A stretch of DNA of 64,000 nucleotides, from the NCBI GenBank assembly GCA_024691305.1, contig JAILNS010000032.1, positions 1 to 64,000 of the forward strand. The letters run 5' to 3'. Source of the DNA: Lachnospiraceae bacterium. GTDB lineage: Bacteria > Bacillota > Clostridia > Lachnospirales > Lachnospiraceae. Position 1 is the stretch's first letter; every line of letters begins with the position of its first letter. A program made the translations under genes and the position numbers. Under the pieces are notes generated by a model. That model saw nothing but the letters and a program-made list of their open reading frames with translations. It was not told the DNA's origin and ran no database searches. This document shows positions 16,398 to 25,242 of the stretch, in pieces.

Positions 16398-17807
16398 ATG
16401 AAACAACTCGGATTACAGGAATATATAACTACATCGGATGAGATATCTGCGCTTCTCCAGGCTGCAAATGTCGGTAATGTCTGTGCGGAAAAGATGACAC
16501 TTAAGGAGATGCTCCATTTTGAACTCCTTAAATTTGCGGTCTATCTTGCCGACGCAAACGGTGATATGGACGAGCGGGAAGTAGATGTAATACAGGAATC
16601 TCTCGGGATAACAAGTACGATCGAAGAACTTGCCGCAATGAAGAAAAAAGAAGTCGTTGCGGGAAGATTCGGAGAGAAGATACCTTCTGTCCTTAAATAC
16701 CCCGTACTTGCGGATGCGGCACACAAGATAAGCCCCGATCCGTATCGCGGGCAGAAGGCCATGGTCTTTTATGATACATTCAAACTGTTCGGCCAGACCA
16801 TACTTGCGGTTCATACCAATGAGGTCGATGAACTTGAAGTATCCAGATATACCGAATATATCGAGCGGATGGAGAAATTCATCAAAAGCTACGGCATCTG
16901 GTATGCTGGCGATCAGAAGATATATCGTCCCATAGAGCCTGCAATGGAAGAAACCGCGGAATCACAGGAAGAAAAGGCGGCGAAGCTGGAAGAACTGCTG
17001 TCGGAGTTTAACGGACTGACCGGACTAGGCAGCGTTAAGCATCAGGTGAATTCGCTGGTCAATCTCATGCGCGTACAGAAAATGAGACAGGAGCAGGGGC
17101 TTAAGAGTTCCGATGTCTCCAAGCATATGGTCTTTTCCGGTAATCCCGGTACAGGTAAGACGACCGTTGCCAGAATGCTTGCGGAAATATATAAGTACCT
17201 CGGAGTCCTTTCCAAGGGACAGCTTGTGGAGGTAGACAGGGGAGGACTTGTCAAAGGATTCGTAGGCCAGACCGCAACCCGTGTACAGGAAGTAGTAGAT
17301 GAAGCACTTGGCGGAATTCTCTTTATAGATGAGGCTTATACCTTGACCGTTGGAAAAGGTGAGGGCGATTTCGGACAGGAAGCCGTGGACACACTTCTTA
17401 AATCCATGGAAGACCATCGAAGTGAACTTATAGTCATCGTTGCGGGATACACGGATCTGATGGAGCAGTTTCTTAATTCGAACCCCGGTCTTAAGTCGAG
17501 GTTTTCAAACTTTATCTTTTTCGAGGATTATACAGCCGATGAGCTTCTCGATATCCTGCATAAGATGCTTGAAAAACAGGAATATGTTCTGTCCGAAGAT
17601 GCCGAAGTCAAGGCACGCGAGATGATAGAGGATCGTATCGCAAACAAACCCGATAACTTTGCCAATGCCCGCGATATCAGAAACTTCATGGAGCATGCGA
17701 TATCGAATCATGCCTGTCGTGTAGTGGGTATCAAGAATGCCGATTCTGACAAGAATATCCTTTCAACGCTTGAGGTGGAAGACCTCGAGCCGTGGAAGAA
17801 CGAATAA
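16398..17807 (+). CDS. CbxX/SpoVK-type AAA+ ATPase with TerB-like N-terminal region
   Basis: The first 170 residues form a helical domain with KFAVYLADANGDMDEREVDVIQ, resembling the acidic helix of TerB-like proteins. The AAA core (about 190-460) has Walker A FSGNPGTGKTTVARM, Walker B GGILFIDEAYTL, pore-loop-like GFVGQTATRV, and the arginine-finger region NPGLKSRFSNFIFFEDY. CbxX-type ATPases remodel protein partners, as in Rubisco activation. No obvious client is present; the small gene 6 nt downstream is the most likely partner. Confidence 0.85.
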   Translation: MKQLGLQEYITTSDEISALLQAANVGNVCAEKMTLKEMLHFELLKFAVYLADANGDMDEREVDVIQESLGITSTIEELAAMKKKEVVAGRFGEKIPSVLKYPVLADAAHKISPDPYRGQKAMVFYDTFKLFGQTILAVHTNEVDELEVSRYTEYIERMEKFIKSYGIWYAGDQKIYRPIEPAMEETAESQEEKAAKLEELLSEFNGLTGLGSVKHQVNSLVNLMRVQKMRQEQGLKSSDVSKHMVFSGNPGTGKTTVARMLAEIYKYLGVLSKGQLVEVDRGGLVKGFVGQTATRVQEVVDEALGGILFIDEAYTLTVGKGEGDFGQEAVDTLLKSMEDHRSELIVIVAGYTDLMEQFLNSNPGLKSRFSNFIFFEDYTADELLDILHKMLEKQEYVLSEDAEVKAREMIEDRIANKPDNFANARDIRNFMEHAISNHACRVVGIKNADSDKNILSTLEVEDLEPWKNE

Positions 17808-17813
17808 AAGTTT

Positions 17814-18119
17814 ATGAAGATAGAATACGATGATGCACTTCGCGGATATATGCAAAAACACAACAAATCCAATATACTGGTGGATATAGCATCTACCGAT
17901 AACTGTGACTTTGATGTGACGGAGCTTTATTTAAGATTTATATCCCAAAAGCATGCAGACAGGATACTGGGATCAGGAAAAGGTTTTAAGGCATATGATG
18001 CGCCGGTCGGTCAGATCATCTTTCCGCAGTACAAATTGAGTATTTCCGATACGGTCAGAGTATCCCTTAAGTCTTTTTTGTTTATCAAATGGCTTAAACA
18101 GGACGGAGTAAAGCTTTAA
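17814..18119 (+). CDS. Small protein of unknown function (101 aa)
   Basis: I do not recognise this protein. It is a mixed alpha/beta sequence with a single Cys in the segment STDNCDFDVTELYLRF and a basic C-terminal half. It has no signal peptide or membrane segment. It starts 6 nt after the CbxX-like ATPase stop and is followed by a good terminator, so it is the last gene of that operon. A role as substrate or adaptor of the ATPase is inference from position alone. Confidence 0.7.
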   Translation: MKIEYDDALRGYMQKHNKSNILVDIASTDNCDFDVTELYLRFISQKHADRILGSGKGFKAYDAPVGQIIFPQYKLSISDTVRVSLKSFLFIKWLKQDGVKL

Positions 18120-18141
18120 TATCAAACATCAAATATATACG

Positions 18142-18176
18142 GCTGCCGCACTGTTTTGTGTGACAGCTTTTATTTT
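18142..18176 (+). terminator. Intrinsic terminator
   Basis: GCTGCCGCAC (18142-18151) pairs with GTGTGACAGC (18158-18167), with one mismatch and one G-T pair, closing a TGTTTT loop. TTTTATTTT follows. It ends the aminotransferase/AAA operon before deoC. Confidence 0.8.
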
Positions 18177-18247
18177 ACAGGACAGGTTTTGCGTAAAACC
18201 AGCCACATATAAGCGATATTTTGTTTTTTATTTAAGGAGGACCGGAA

Positions 18248-18901
18248 ATGAATATCGAGCATATTTTGGGAGCATGTGATCATACTCTTCTTAAGCAGGA
18301 AGCCACATGGGAGGATATAAAGCAGATACTTGATGATGCGATAAGATTTAAGACGGCATCTGTCTGTATACCGCCGTGTTATGTGAAACCGGCCAGGGAG
18401 TATGTCGGAGATAAGATGAAGATATGTACCGTGATCGGATTCCCTAACGGTAACATGACCGTAAATACCAAGGTTTTCGAGACAAAAGACGCGATAAGTG
18501 ATGGCGCGGACGAGATAGATATGGTCATAAATATCGGTCGTTTAAAAGGCGGGGATACGGACTATGTGCTGAAAGAGATAAAACAGATAAAAGCAGCATG
18601 CGACGATCATATTTTGAAAGTCATCATAGAGACATGCCTGCTTACAGAAGAAGAAAAGATCACGATGTGTAAGATCGTGACGGAGTCAGGCGCCGATTAT
18701 ATCAAGACATCCACAGGTTTTTCAACGGGCGGTGCGACATTTGAAGATGTTAAGCTAATGAAAGAAAATGTGGGTCCGAATGTGAAGATCAAGGCAGCAG
18801 GCGGGATATCGTCACTAGAGGATGCGGAGAAATATATAGAACTTGGAGCCGATCGTCTGGGAACCAGCCGGGTTGTTAAGATAGTTAAAGAACAGTTGTA
18901 A
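18248..18901 (+). CDS. deoC: Deoxyribose-phosphate aldolase
   Basis: This class I aldolase cleaves 2-deoxyribose-5-phosphate to glyceraldehyde-3-phosphate and acetaldehyde in deoxynucleoside catabolism. The TIM barrel shows [36 protein letters not shown], and [12 protein letters not shown] with the Schiff-base lysine. At 217 residues it is the usual length. AAGGAGG precedes the ATG. No deoB, pdp or nupG neighbours are present; instead it heads a unit with a GH3 glycosidase, an unusual pairing. Confidence 0.95.
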   Translation: MNIEHILGACDHTLLKQEATWEDIKQILDDAIRFKTASVCIPPCYVKPAREYVGDKMKICTVIGFPNGNMTVNTKVFETKDAISDGADEIDMVINIGRLKGGDTDYVLKEIKQIKAACDDHILKVIIETCLLTEEEKITMCKIVTESGADYIKTSTGFSTGGATFEDVKLMKENVGPNVKIKAAGGISSLEDAEKYIELGADRLGTSRVVKIVKEQL

Positions 18902-18927
18902 AAATGTGAAGATGTATGGGGGACAGT

Positions 18928-21900
18928 ATGGGAGAGTATTTGGAAAAGGATTACAAAAGCACACCTTTTGGTGACAAAACACTGGGGATCGAGGAGCGTA
19001 TCGACTGGCTGATAAGCGAACTTACACTTGATGAAAAACTGCATATGCTGGCTTCGGGTTCCGGCGGCGTTGAAAGACTTGGCATTCCCATGTGCAAGCT
19101 CGGAGGCGAGGCTGCACACGGAGTCGAGGCAAGAAATGATCAAAATGGTATAGGTGAGGCGGATGAAACCACGTCTTTTCCGCAGCCTATCGGAATGAGT
19201 TCATCCTGGGATACAGCACGAATACGGGAAGCAGGCAAAGTTACAGGAAAAGAGGCCAGAGCGGTTTATTCAAAACGTCTCTGGGGCGGTCTGTCCAGAT
19301 GGGCACCTACCATCGATCTGTTAAGGGATCCCAGATGGGGAAGAAATGAGGAAGCTTACGGCGAAGATCCCATGCAGGTTGGAGCAATGTCTTCTGCGTA
19401 TATCAGGGGAATGCAGGGTGATGAACCCGGAAAACTGCTTTGCGCCGCTACTCTTAAGCATTTTTATGCAAACAATACAGAGATCGGACGGGGATGGAAG
19501 AACTCATCCATAAGTCCAAGAAACAAATATGAGCTTTATCTTGAGCCTTTCAGAAGAGCCATTGAGGATGGCAAAGTAGAAGGTGTCATGACTGCCTACA
19601 ACCGTATAAACGGTGTTCAGGGGCTTTTTAACAGTGATGTCAAAAAAATACTGAAAGAAGAGTTTGGTCTTACTCATGCGGTTTCGGACGGCGGAGCTAT
19701 GGAACTGGCCGCATCTTTTTCTCATGTTACGGGAATGAATGCGGAAACTGCAGCCATTTCCGTAAAAGCCGGGGTAGATGCGCTTAGCGGAAAGCCGGAT
19801 CTCGTATATGAAGCGGTACGTGATGCTTATGAAATGGGTCTTTTGGATGAAGAGGATATCGATACAGCCATAAGGAATACATACAGGACCAGATTAAAAC
19901 TTGGTGTATTTGATGAGCACGATCCTGCGCCTCAGGATGCATTAAGCAATCCGGACGTGACAGATCAAAGGTACGATATGATAACCTACGATGATCTGTG
20001 TACCTCCAAAAACGCACAGGTATGTAAGGAACTCAGCGATGCATCCGTTGTACTTCTTAAAAACGATGGAATCCTTCCAAAGAGCATATTAAGTGATACC
20101 GTACTTATCGGTCCTGTCGGTGATAAGTGGTATCAGGACTGGTACGGTGGAAGTGCTCCCCGCAGGGTATCCGTATTTGACGGTTTAAAAGAGTATTCCG
20201 AAAATATGACTTATACAGACGGATGTGATGTCATAAAGCTTAAATGCGGCGATAAGTATTTATGTACCGGAAAAGACGACAGGCTTATGCTTGGTGACGA
20301 GCCGGGCACCTTTGTTCTGGAAGACTGGGGAGAAGGTTCATACACATTAAGAAGTGCAGAAAGCGGAAAGTATATTATTACAAGGCTCACCGAAGATGCC
20401 GAACAGGGAATCGCAACCGCAGAGGAACAAAAAGACACCGGCCTTAAGCCTTTTGGGGAAGTATATGTAAATGCCGGGCAGATATTCAGCTGGTTTGATC
20501 TTGAAGTATTCAGGATAGAACAGATGCCTGATAAGCAGACAGCAGTATTTAAGGACAGATTCGGGAATCCGCTTTGTTATAACCAAGAAGGTCTTATCTG
20601 TTCCGTAAAGGAAAGAATTCTAAATGACAGAGATGTAAAAGACAAAGGCATTTATGCTCCGCTTGTTGTCAGCATGGAAACAGTACAAAACGGGATCGAA
20701 GCGGCCAAAGAAAAAGCAGCAGTTGCCAAAACCGTGATCTTGGCACTCGGGCATCATCCGATGGTAAATGCAAAGGAAGAGGTAGACCGGGCAACGATAG
20801 AGTTTATCCCTTACCAGCAAAAACTGTTTGATGAGATATATAAGGTAAACCGTAATATTATCGTAGTTTTGCTCAGTGATTATCCTTTTTCGATAAATGA
20901 GATAAATGACAAGGCAAGGGCTGTGATCTGGTCTGCAACCGGGTCGGAGTGTATGGGCAATTCCATAGCGGACACACTCACAGGTAAGGTTCACCCCGCA
21001 GGAAGACTCACGCAGACCTGGTTTAAGTCAGATGCGGATCTTCCCGACATAGACGATTACGATATTATTGGGAATGAGCGTACATACAGATATTTTAAGG
21101 GTGACGTGCTCTATCCTTTCGGATACGGACTGGATTATACGGAGCTTTCTTATTCGGATATGAAGGTGGAGATGAGCGAGGGCAGTCCGGATGAAAACCC
21201 TAAAAACCCCGGTGTTGTCCGTAAAAATCCCGGTCAGCCGGTAAATGTCTATGATAGAATACGTGCGGATAAGCGCAGAATATGCGTCAAGCTTAAATTG
21301 ACCAATACGGGTGAATATGTATCCGATGAAGTGGTGCAGATCTATGCTAAGTTCCCTGTAAGCCGGATCAAAAGACCGCTTAAGCAGCTTATAGCATTTG
21401 ACAGAGTAAAGGATATCGCTCCCGGGGAAACCAGAGCGGTTGCATTCGATATACCGGTAAGAGAACTTGCCTGCTATGATGTGATCAGCGAATCGCTTAT
21501 AATAGAGCAGGGAACATATGAGATATGTGCCGGTGCTTCAAGTGAGGATATAAGGCTGAGCCGGACGCTTGAGATAGCCGGAACAAAGCCCGGTCTCAGA
21601 GATATGTGGGTTAAGATCAAGGCCGACCACTACGATGAGCAGTCGGGCACTCAGATAGTGGAAGGGTTGTACGGATATAATGCCCTGATGCCCTGTGGCC
21701 TTAGCGTATATGAACCTTCGCAGGACGGACACATGATCGTGTCATACAGAGACTGTTCGATGTCCGGATGCGAAAAAGAACTTCGTATACACGGGATCGC
21801 ATCCTCTGATGTATATCTTAAGGTATATATTGATGATAAAGAGGCGGGAAGCCTTAAGTTTAATACCCGTGAGTATGAGAAGAATCCTTCCGAAGCCAAA

Positions 21901-22092
21901 AACCGTATGCCAAGAGCCGTTTGCGACGAAGAAGGAAGAAAGGGATCATGGCCGCTTCTCTGGGCCGATATCAGGATACCTCTTGATATGAGTGCGGCAC
22001 TTAAAGATTCGTCTGCTTCTCATACGATACGTATCGAGGCAGACGGCCCGTTTAAATATGACTGGTTTATGTGTATTGGGGAAAGAGAATGA
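18928..22092 (+). CDS. GH3 beta-glycosidase with inserted and C-terminal accessory domains
   Basis: This is a 1,054-residue cytoplasmic glycosidase. ATG 18928 is preferred to 18916 because GGGGGA sits at the right distance. The TIM barrel runs to about residue 335, with KHFYANNTE and the predicted nucleophile Asp254 in HAVSDGGAME. The alpha/beta sandwich begins near 365 but is interrupted at about 435-585 by a beta-rich insert (DKYLCTGKDDRLMLG, SYTLRSAESGKYIIT) that looks trefoil or fascin-like. An Fn3-like domain (about 755-880) and a final CBM6-like beta domain (about 895-1050) follow. No signal peptide is present. Substrate is not predictable; beta-glucoside or beta-xyloside is likely. Confidence 0.85.
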   Translation: MGEYLEKDYKSTPFGDKTLGIEERIDWLISELTLDEKLHMLASGSGGVERLGIPMCKLGGEAAHGVEARNDQNGIGEADETTSFPQPIGMSSSWDTARIREAGKVTGKEARAVYSKRLWGGLSRWAPTIDLLRDPRWGRNEEAYGEDPMQVGAMSSAYIRGMQGDEPGKLLCAATLKHFYANNTEIGRGWKNSSISPRNKYELYLEPFRRAIEDGKVEGVMTAYNRINGVQGLFNSDVKKILKEEFGLTHAVSDGGAMELAASFSHVTGMNAETAAISVKAGVDALSGKPDLVYEAVRDAYEMGLLDEEDIDTAIRNTYRTRLKLGVFDEHDPAPQDALSNPDVTDQRYDMITYDDLCTSKNAQVCKELSDASVVLLKNDGILPKSILSDTVLIGPVGDKWYQDWYGGSAPRRVSVFDGLKEYSENMTYTDGCDVIKLKCGDKYLCTGKDDRLMLGDEPGTFVLEDWGEGSYTLRSAESGKYIITRLTEDAEQGIATAEEQKDTGLKPFGEVYVNAGQIFSWFDLEVFRIEQMPDKQTAVFKDRFGNPLCYNQEGLICSVKERILNDRDVKDKGIYAPLVVSMETVQNGIEAAKEKAAVAKTVILALGHHPMVNAKEEVDRATIEFIPYQQKLFDEIYKVNRNIIVVLLSDYPFSINEINDKARAVIWSATGSECMGNSIADTLTGKVHPAGRLTQTWFKSDADLPDIDDYDIIGNERTYRYFKGDVLYPFGYGLDYTELSYSDMKVEMSEGSPDENPKNPGVVRKNPGQPVNVYDRIRADKRRICVKLKLTNTGEYVSDEVVQIYAKFPVSRIKRPLKQLIAFDRVKDIAPGETRAVAFDIPVRELACYDVISESLIIEQGTYEICAGASSEDIRLSRTLEIAGTKPGLRDMWVKIKADHYDEQSGTQIVEGLYGYNALMPCGLSVYEPSQDGHMIVSYRDCSMSGCEKELRIHGIASSDVYLKVYIDDKEAGSLKFNTREYEKNPSEAKNRMPRAVCDEEGRKGSWPLLWADIRIPLDMSAALKDSSASHTIRIEADGPFKYDWFMCIGERE

Positions 22093-23876
22093 ATACTGAA
22101 AAAATAAGTCTTATATACCCGAAGATCAAAATAAGGAATGAGTCCGGTGAAGTCATAAGGGTGACTGAACCCGGGTACAAAACATTAAACGAAGAGACTA
22201 TCCATAATCTGGGACTCGATGCGATAGTGCAATCCCTTTCGCCCATAGAGGCTGAAAGAGCATTTATAATGCGTGTTTTGTCTCATACCACACTTGACCC
22301 TTATGTTGCGGGATACAGAGCGGATGTATTCGAGGATATCCTTAATTTCCCGTCTCTTAGGGAAGACATGATGAAGATCCTTGATAAGATCAATTTCCTT
22401 AAGAGTTACGGAACATTCAAAAAAGAATATGAGGAATCGGCTTCCGCATTTGAACTGATCCATAGGCTTGAAGAGATAAATGACTACATAATATGTGTTG
22501 AAGCCATACATAACTGTCTTATCGGAACCGATATAAAGTCCGAGGGTCTTAACAATTTAAGGGAATATGTTGATAAGGTTTATAACGACAATGCTTTTTC
22601 CGAACTTAAGGAAGATATAAAGTCGCTCAAAGGTTCAACCTCTGAATTAAAGAGCATAACTCTCGGGATAAACTTAAACGAAAGGTTCGAAGCGGAGAGT
22701 ATCGGAGTCATATCGATAAATAATAAGAAGTTTAGTAAGTCAGGCGTCATAGGTAATTTCAGTGATGCCATCACTGCAAGAAAGGGCGGTGTGAAAGACG
22801 GAAACGAATGGGACGAGGATTACAGATTTCAGCCTTTTAAGGCGTCCGCAGTTGATATTGCAGCTTCGGTCGAAAGTCTCGGAAGGTTTAAGATAGCTTC
22901 ATCTTCTCCTATAGGTCTTCTGACCATGGCAGCGATACCACAGGCTGACTCGACGGTTGATGTGACCAGATACATGGACAGGATCGTAAATCACATGCTG
23001 TATATCACGGTCAAAAAACTAAAGTCCGTGCTTAATAAGTATGTGAACGTCACGATCACCGATATAACCGACCTGATCCCCGAATTTGTATATTATATCC
23101 GTTTCGCCGAATATGTCGAAAAGATGAAGGCAGCAGGCTATAAATTAAAAAAGGCCCGTGTTGTAGCGGGTGATGATGTGAAGTCGTCCGAAGCTGATAA
23201 GAAGGATCGTATTTATACAAGGGCACAGGGTGTATATAATATTCTTCTTGCCCAGTCTCATATCGCAGACAGGATCGATATCGTAAAAAACGATCTGGAT
23301 TTTGATACAGAACATCTTGTATATGTCCTGACCGGTGCAAACCGCGGGGGAAAGACCACGATCACAGTGGCTATAGGGCAGCTTTTTGTACTGGCACAGG
23401 GCGGGATATACATACCCGGTGATTATTTTGAATATACACCTGTCGACTGTATTTATACTCATTTTCCCGCCGATGAAGATAAGACGATGGATCTGGGACG
23501 TCTCGGCGAAGAGTGCAAGAGATTTAAGGAGCTGTATTCAGATGCGGGACCGAACAGTCTGATCCTTCTTAATGAAACCTTCTCCACCACATCATTTGAA
23601 GAGGGATATTATATAGCCAGAGATGCGATCCGTGCTCTTTTAAAAAAGGAAACACGTACGATATACAACACCCATATGCATAAGCTTGCGCGTGATATAG
23701 ATGAGATAAATAACGAAGCTTCGAAGGAAAATGAGGCAAAGGCGCAATCTCTTATCGTAAAAACAGACGGTGGAGAGCGTTCTTTTAAGATCGCCGTCGC
23801 ACCGCCCGAAGGAATGTCGTATGCGGAGGATATCGCCAAAAAATACGGTGTTACCTATGAAATGCTGACCGAGTAA
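22089..23876 (+). CDS. MutS-like ATPase (MutS V-domain protein)
   Basis: ATG 22089 overlaps the GH3 stop (ATGA) and has GGGGAAAG upstream; the track's earlier start is read-through. The long helical lever region leads to a C-terminal ABC-type ATPase with Walker A YVLTGANRGGKTT and Walker B LILLNETFSTTSFEEG. The usual acidic Asp before Glu in Walker B is Asn here. There is no N-terminal mismatch-recognition domain and no Smr endonuclease, so this is not MutS1 or MutS2. It may act in recombination control or another process. The 3' end overlaps the convergent MATE gene by 26 nt. Confidence 0.82.
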   Translation: MNTEKISLIYPKIKIRNESGEVIRVTEPGYKTLNEETIHNLGLDAIVQSLSPIEAERAFIMRVLSHTTLDPYVAGYRADVFEDILNFPSLREDMMKILDKINFLKSYGTFKKEYEESASAFELIHRLEEINDYIICVEAIHNCLIGTDIKSEGLNNLREYVDKVYNDNAFSELKEDIKSLKGSTSELKSITLGINLNERFEAESIGVISINNKKFSKSGVIGNFSDAITARKGGVKDGNEWDEDYRFQPFKASAVDIAASVESLGRFKIASSSPIGLLTMAAIPQADSTVDVTRYMDRIVNHMLYITVKKLKSVLNKYVNVTITDITDLIPEFVYYIRFAEYVEKMKAAGYKLKKARVVAGDDVKSSEADKKDRIYTRAQGVYNILLAQSHIADRIDIVKNDLDFDTEHLVYVLTGANRGGKTTITVAIGQLFVLAQGGIYIPGDYFEYTPVDCIYTHFPADEDKTMDLGRLGEECKRFKELYSDAGPNSLILLNETFSTTSFEEGYYIARDAIRALLKKETRTIYNTHMHKLARDIDEINNEASKENEAKAQSLIVKTDGGERSFKIAVAPPEGMSYAEDIAKKYGVTYEMLTE

Positions 23877-25242
23877 AGACATACATGTTTCTTTTGGGTT
23901 TTTCGGCAGTCCGCATCAGCTTTTTCCAGGAAGGGCAGAATAAATAATAGCCGATCATACAGAACATGCCGAATCCGAAGGATATGGGAAAACAGTACAT
24001 TATATAGTCCCCGTCAATGAATCTCGATATGAGATATGCGACGGGGATTCTTACTGCCCATAGCATCATCATATTTATTAGGGTCGTATATCTTACACGT
24101 CCCGTTCCGTTTACTATACACGAGATCCCGTTAAATACAGCAAACATCCACTGGCTTAACATCATGATAGCAACAAAACCTCCTGCATAAGCAAGGACCT
24201 CGGGTTCATCCGTAAAAAGACGAAGTATAGGCATCCTGATGACGATGAATATAAGACCGAAGGCAAGTGTGATGGCTCCCGAAGCCGCGGGAATGCGGAA
24301 CTGGCCTTCTCTTAACCTGTCTATCCTGCCTGCACCGAAATTTTGTCCCGAGAAGGTGGTAGCTGCGGAGGATATACCGCTTATGGCCATATTTGCGATG
24401 CCGTTTACGCGTCCCGATACCGACCAGCCAGCCATAAATACCGATCCCTGCTCGTTAACGAGGGTCTGCAGTGCGACATGTCCGAATGAAAAAAGAGAAT
24501 TATTTAAACCTATCGGCAGTCCGATCGAAATAATGGATCTAAGTTCTTTTTTAACGAGTCCCCGGGGAAGGAAAGTAAATTCAAGTTCGGGGTAACGCCT
24601 CTTGATATAGATCATACTGACTATCCATGCGAGGTACATCGCTGTTCCCGTTGCGATGGCAACACCGCCAACACCCATTCCGAATGAAGCGACAAGTACT
24701 ACATCGAGGATGATATTGGTTATGCAGGATACTATGAGGAAGTAAAGGGAGGCTTTGCTGTCTCCGATACCACGCAGGATCCCGGCATTCATGTTATATC
24801 CGATATTGCCCATCGCGCTGCAAAGAACGATCCTGGTATAAAGCACGGCACTGTCCATAACATCCGACGGAACACTCATCATCTTTAATATAAAAGGTGC
24901 TATGAACCAGCCCAGTATGCTTATCGGAATTCCGCAAAGATAAACAAATGATATGGCGGTCTTGCAGGCATCATTAATCTTTCCGCGGTCGTTTGCACCT
25001 ACATGCTGTGAGATCAGTATGCTTACTCCGGTGCCTATTCCTAAGAATATGCAAAGAAGCACTTCCACGGGCTGTGAACTGGTACCCACCGCAGCCAGTG
25101 CGGTATGGTCACAGTAGTTTCCGATGACCAGTGTATCCACCGTGGTGTACAGGTATTGCAGGATATTGCCTGCGATTATCGGAAGTGCAAAAAGTATGAT
25201 GTTTTTCATTATCGGCCCGCGGGTCATGTCTATTTTTTTCAT
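23851..25242 (-). CDS. MATE-family efflux transporter
   Basis: The 463-residue membrane protein has about 12 hydrophobic segments in two similar halves. It begins MTRGPIMKNIILFALPIIAG followed by TTVDTLVIGNYCDHTALAAVG, the N-lobe signature of Na+ or H+ coupled multidrug/toxin exporters. The matching C-lobe segment is VNEQGSVFMAGWSVSGRVNG. The substrate is unknown. Its start overlaps the upstream gene's stop by 4 nt, so it is co-transcribed with the YetA/RGLX-like gene. Confidence 0.92.
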   Translation of the reverse strand: MKKIDMTRGPIMKNIILFALPIIAGNILQYLYTTVDTLVIGNYCDHTALAAVGTSSQPVEVLLCIFLGIGTGVSILISQHVGANDRGKINDACKTAISFVYLCGIPISILGWFIAPFILKMMSVPSDVMDSAVLYTRIVLCSAMGNIGYNMNAGILRGIGDSKASLYFLIVSCITNIILDVVLVASFGMGVGGVAIATGTAMYLAWIVSMIYIKRRYPELEFTFLPRGLVKKELRSIISIGLPIGLNNSLFSFGHVALQTLVNEQGSVFMAGWSVSGRVNGIANMAISGISSAATTFSGQNFGAGRIDRLREGQFRIPAASGAITLAFGLIFIVIRMPILRLFTDEPEVLAYAGGFVAIMMLSQWMFAVFNGISCIVNGTGRVRYTTLINMMMLWAVRIPVAYLISRFIDGDYIMYCFPISFGFGMFCMIGYYLFCPSWKKLMRTAEKPKRNMYVFTRSAFHR

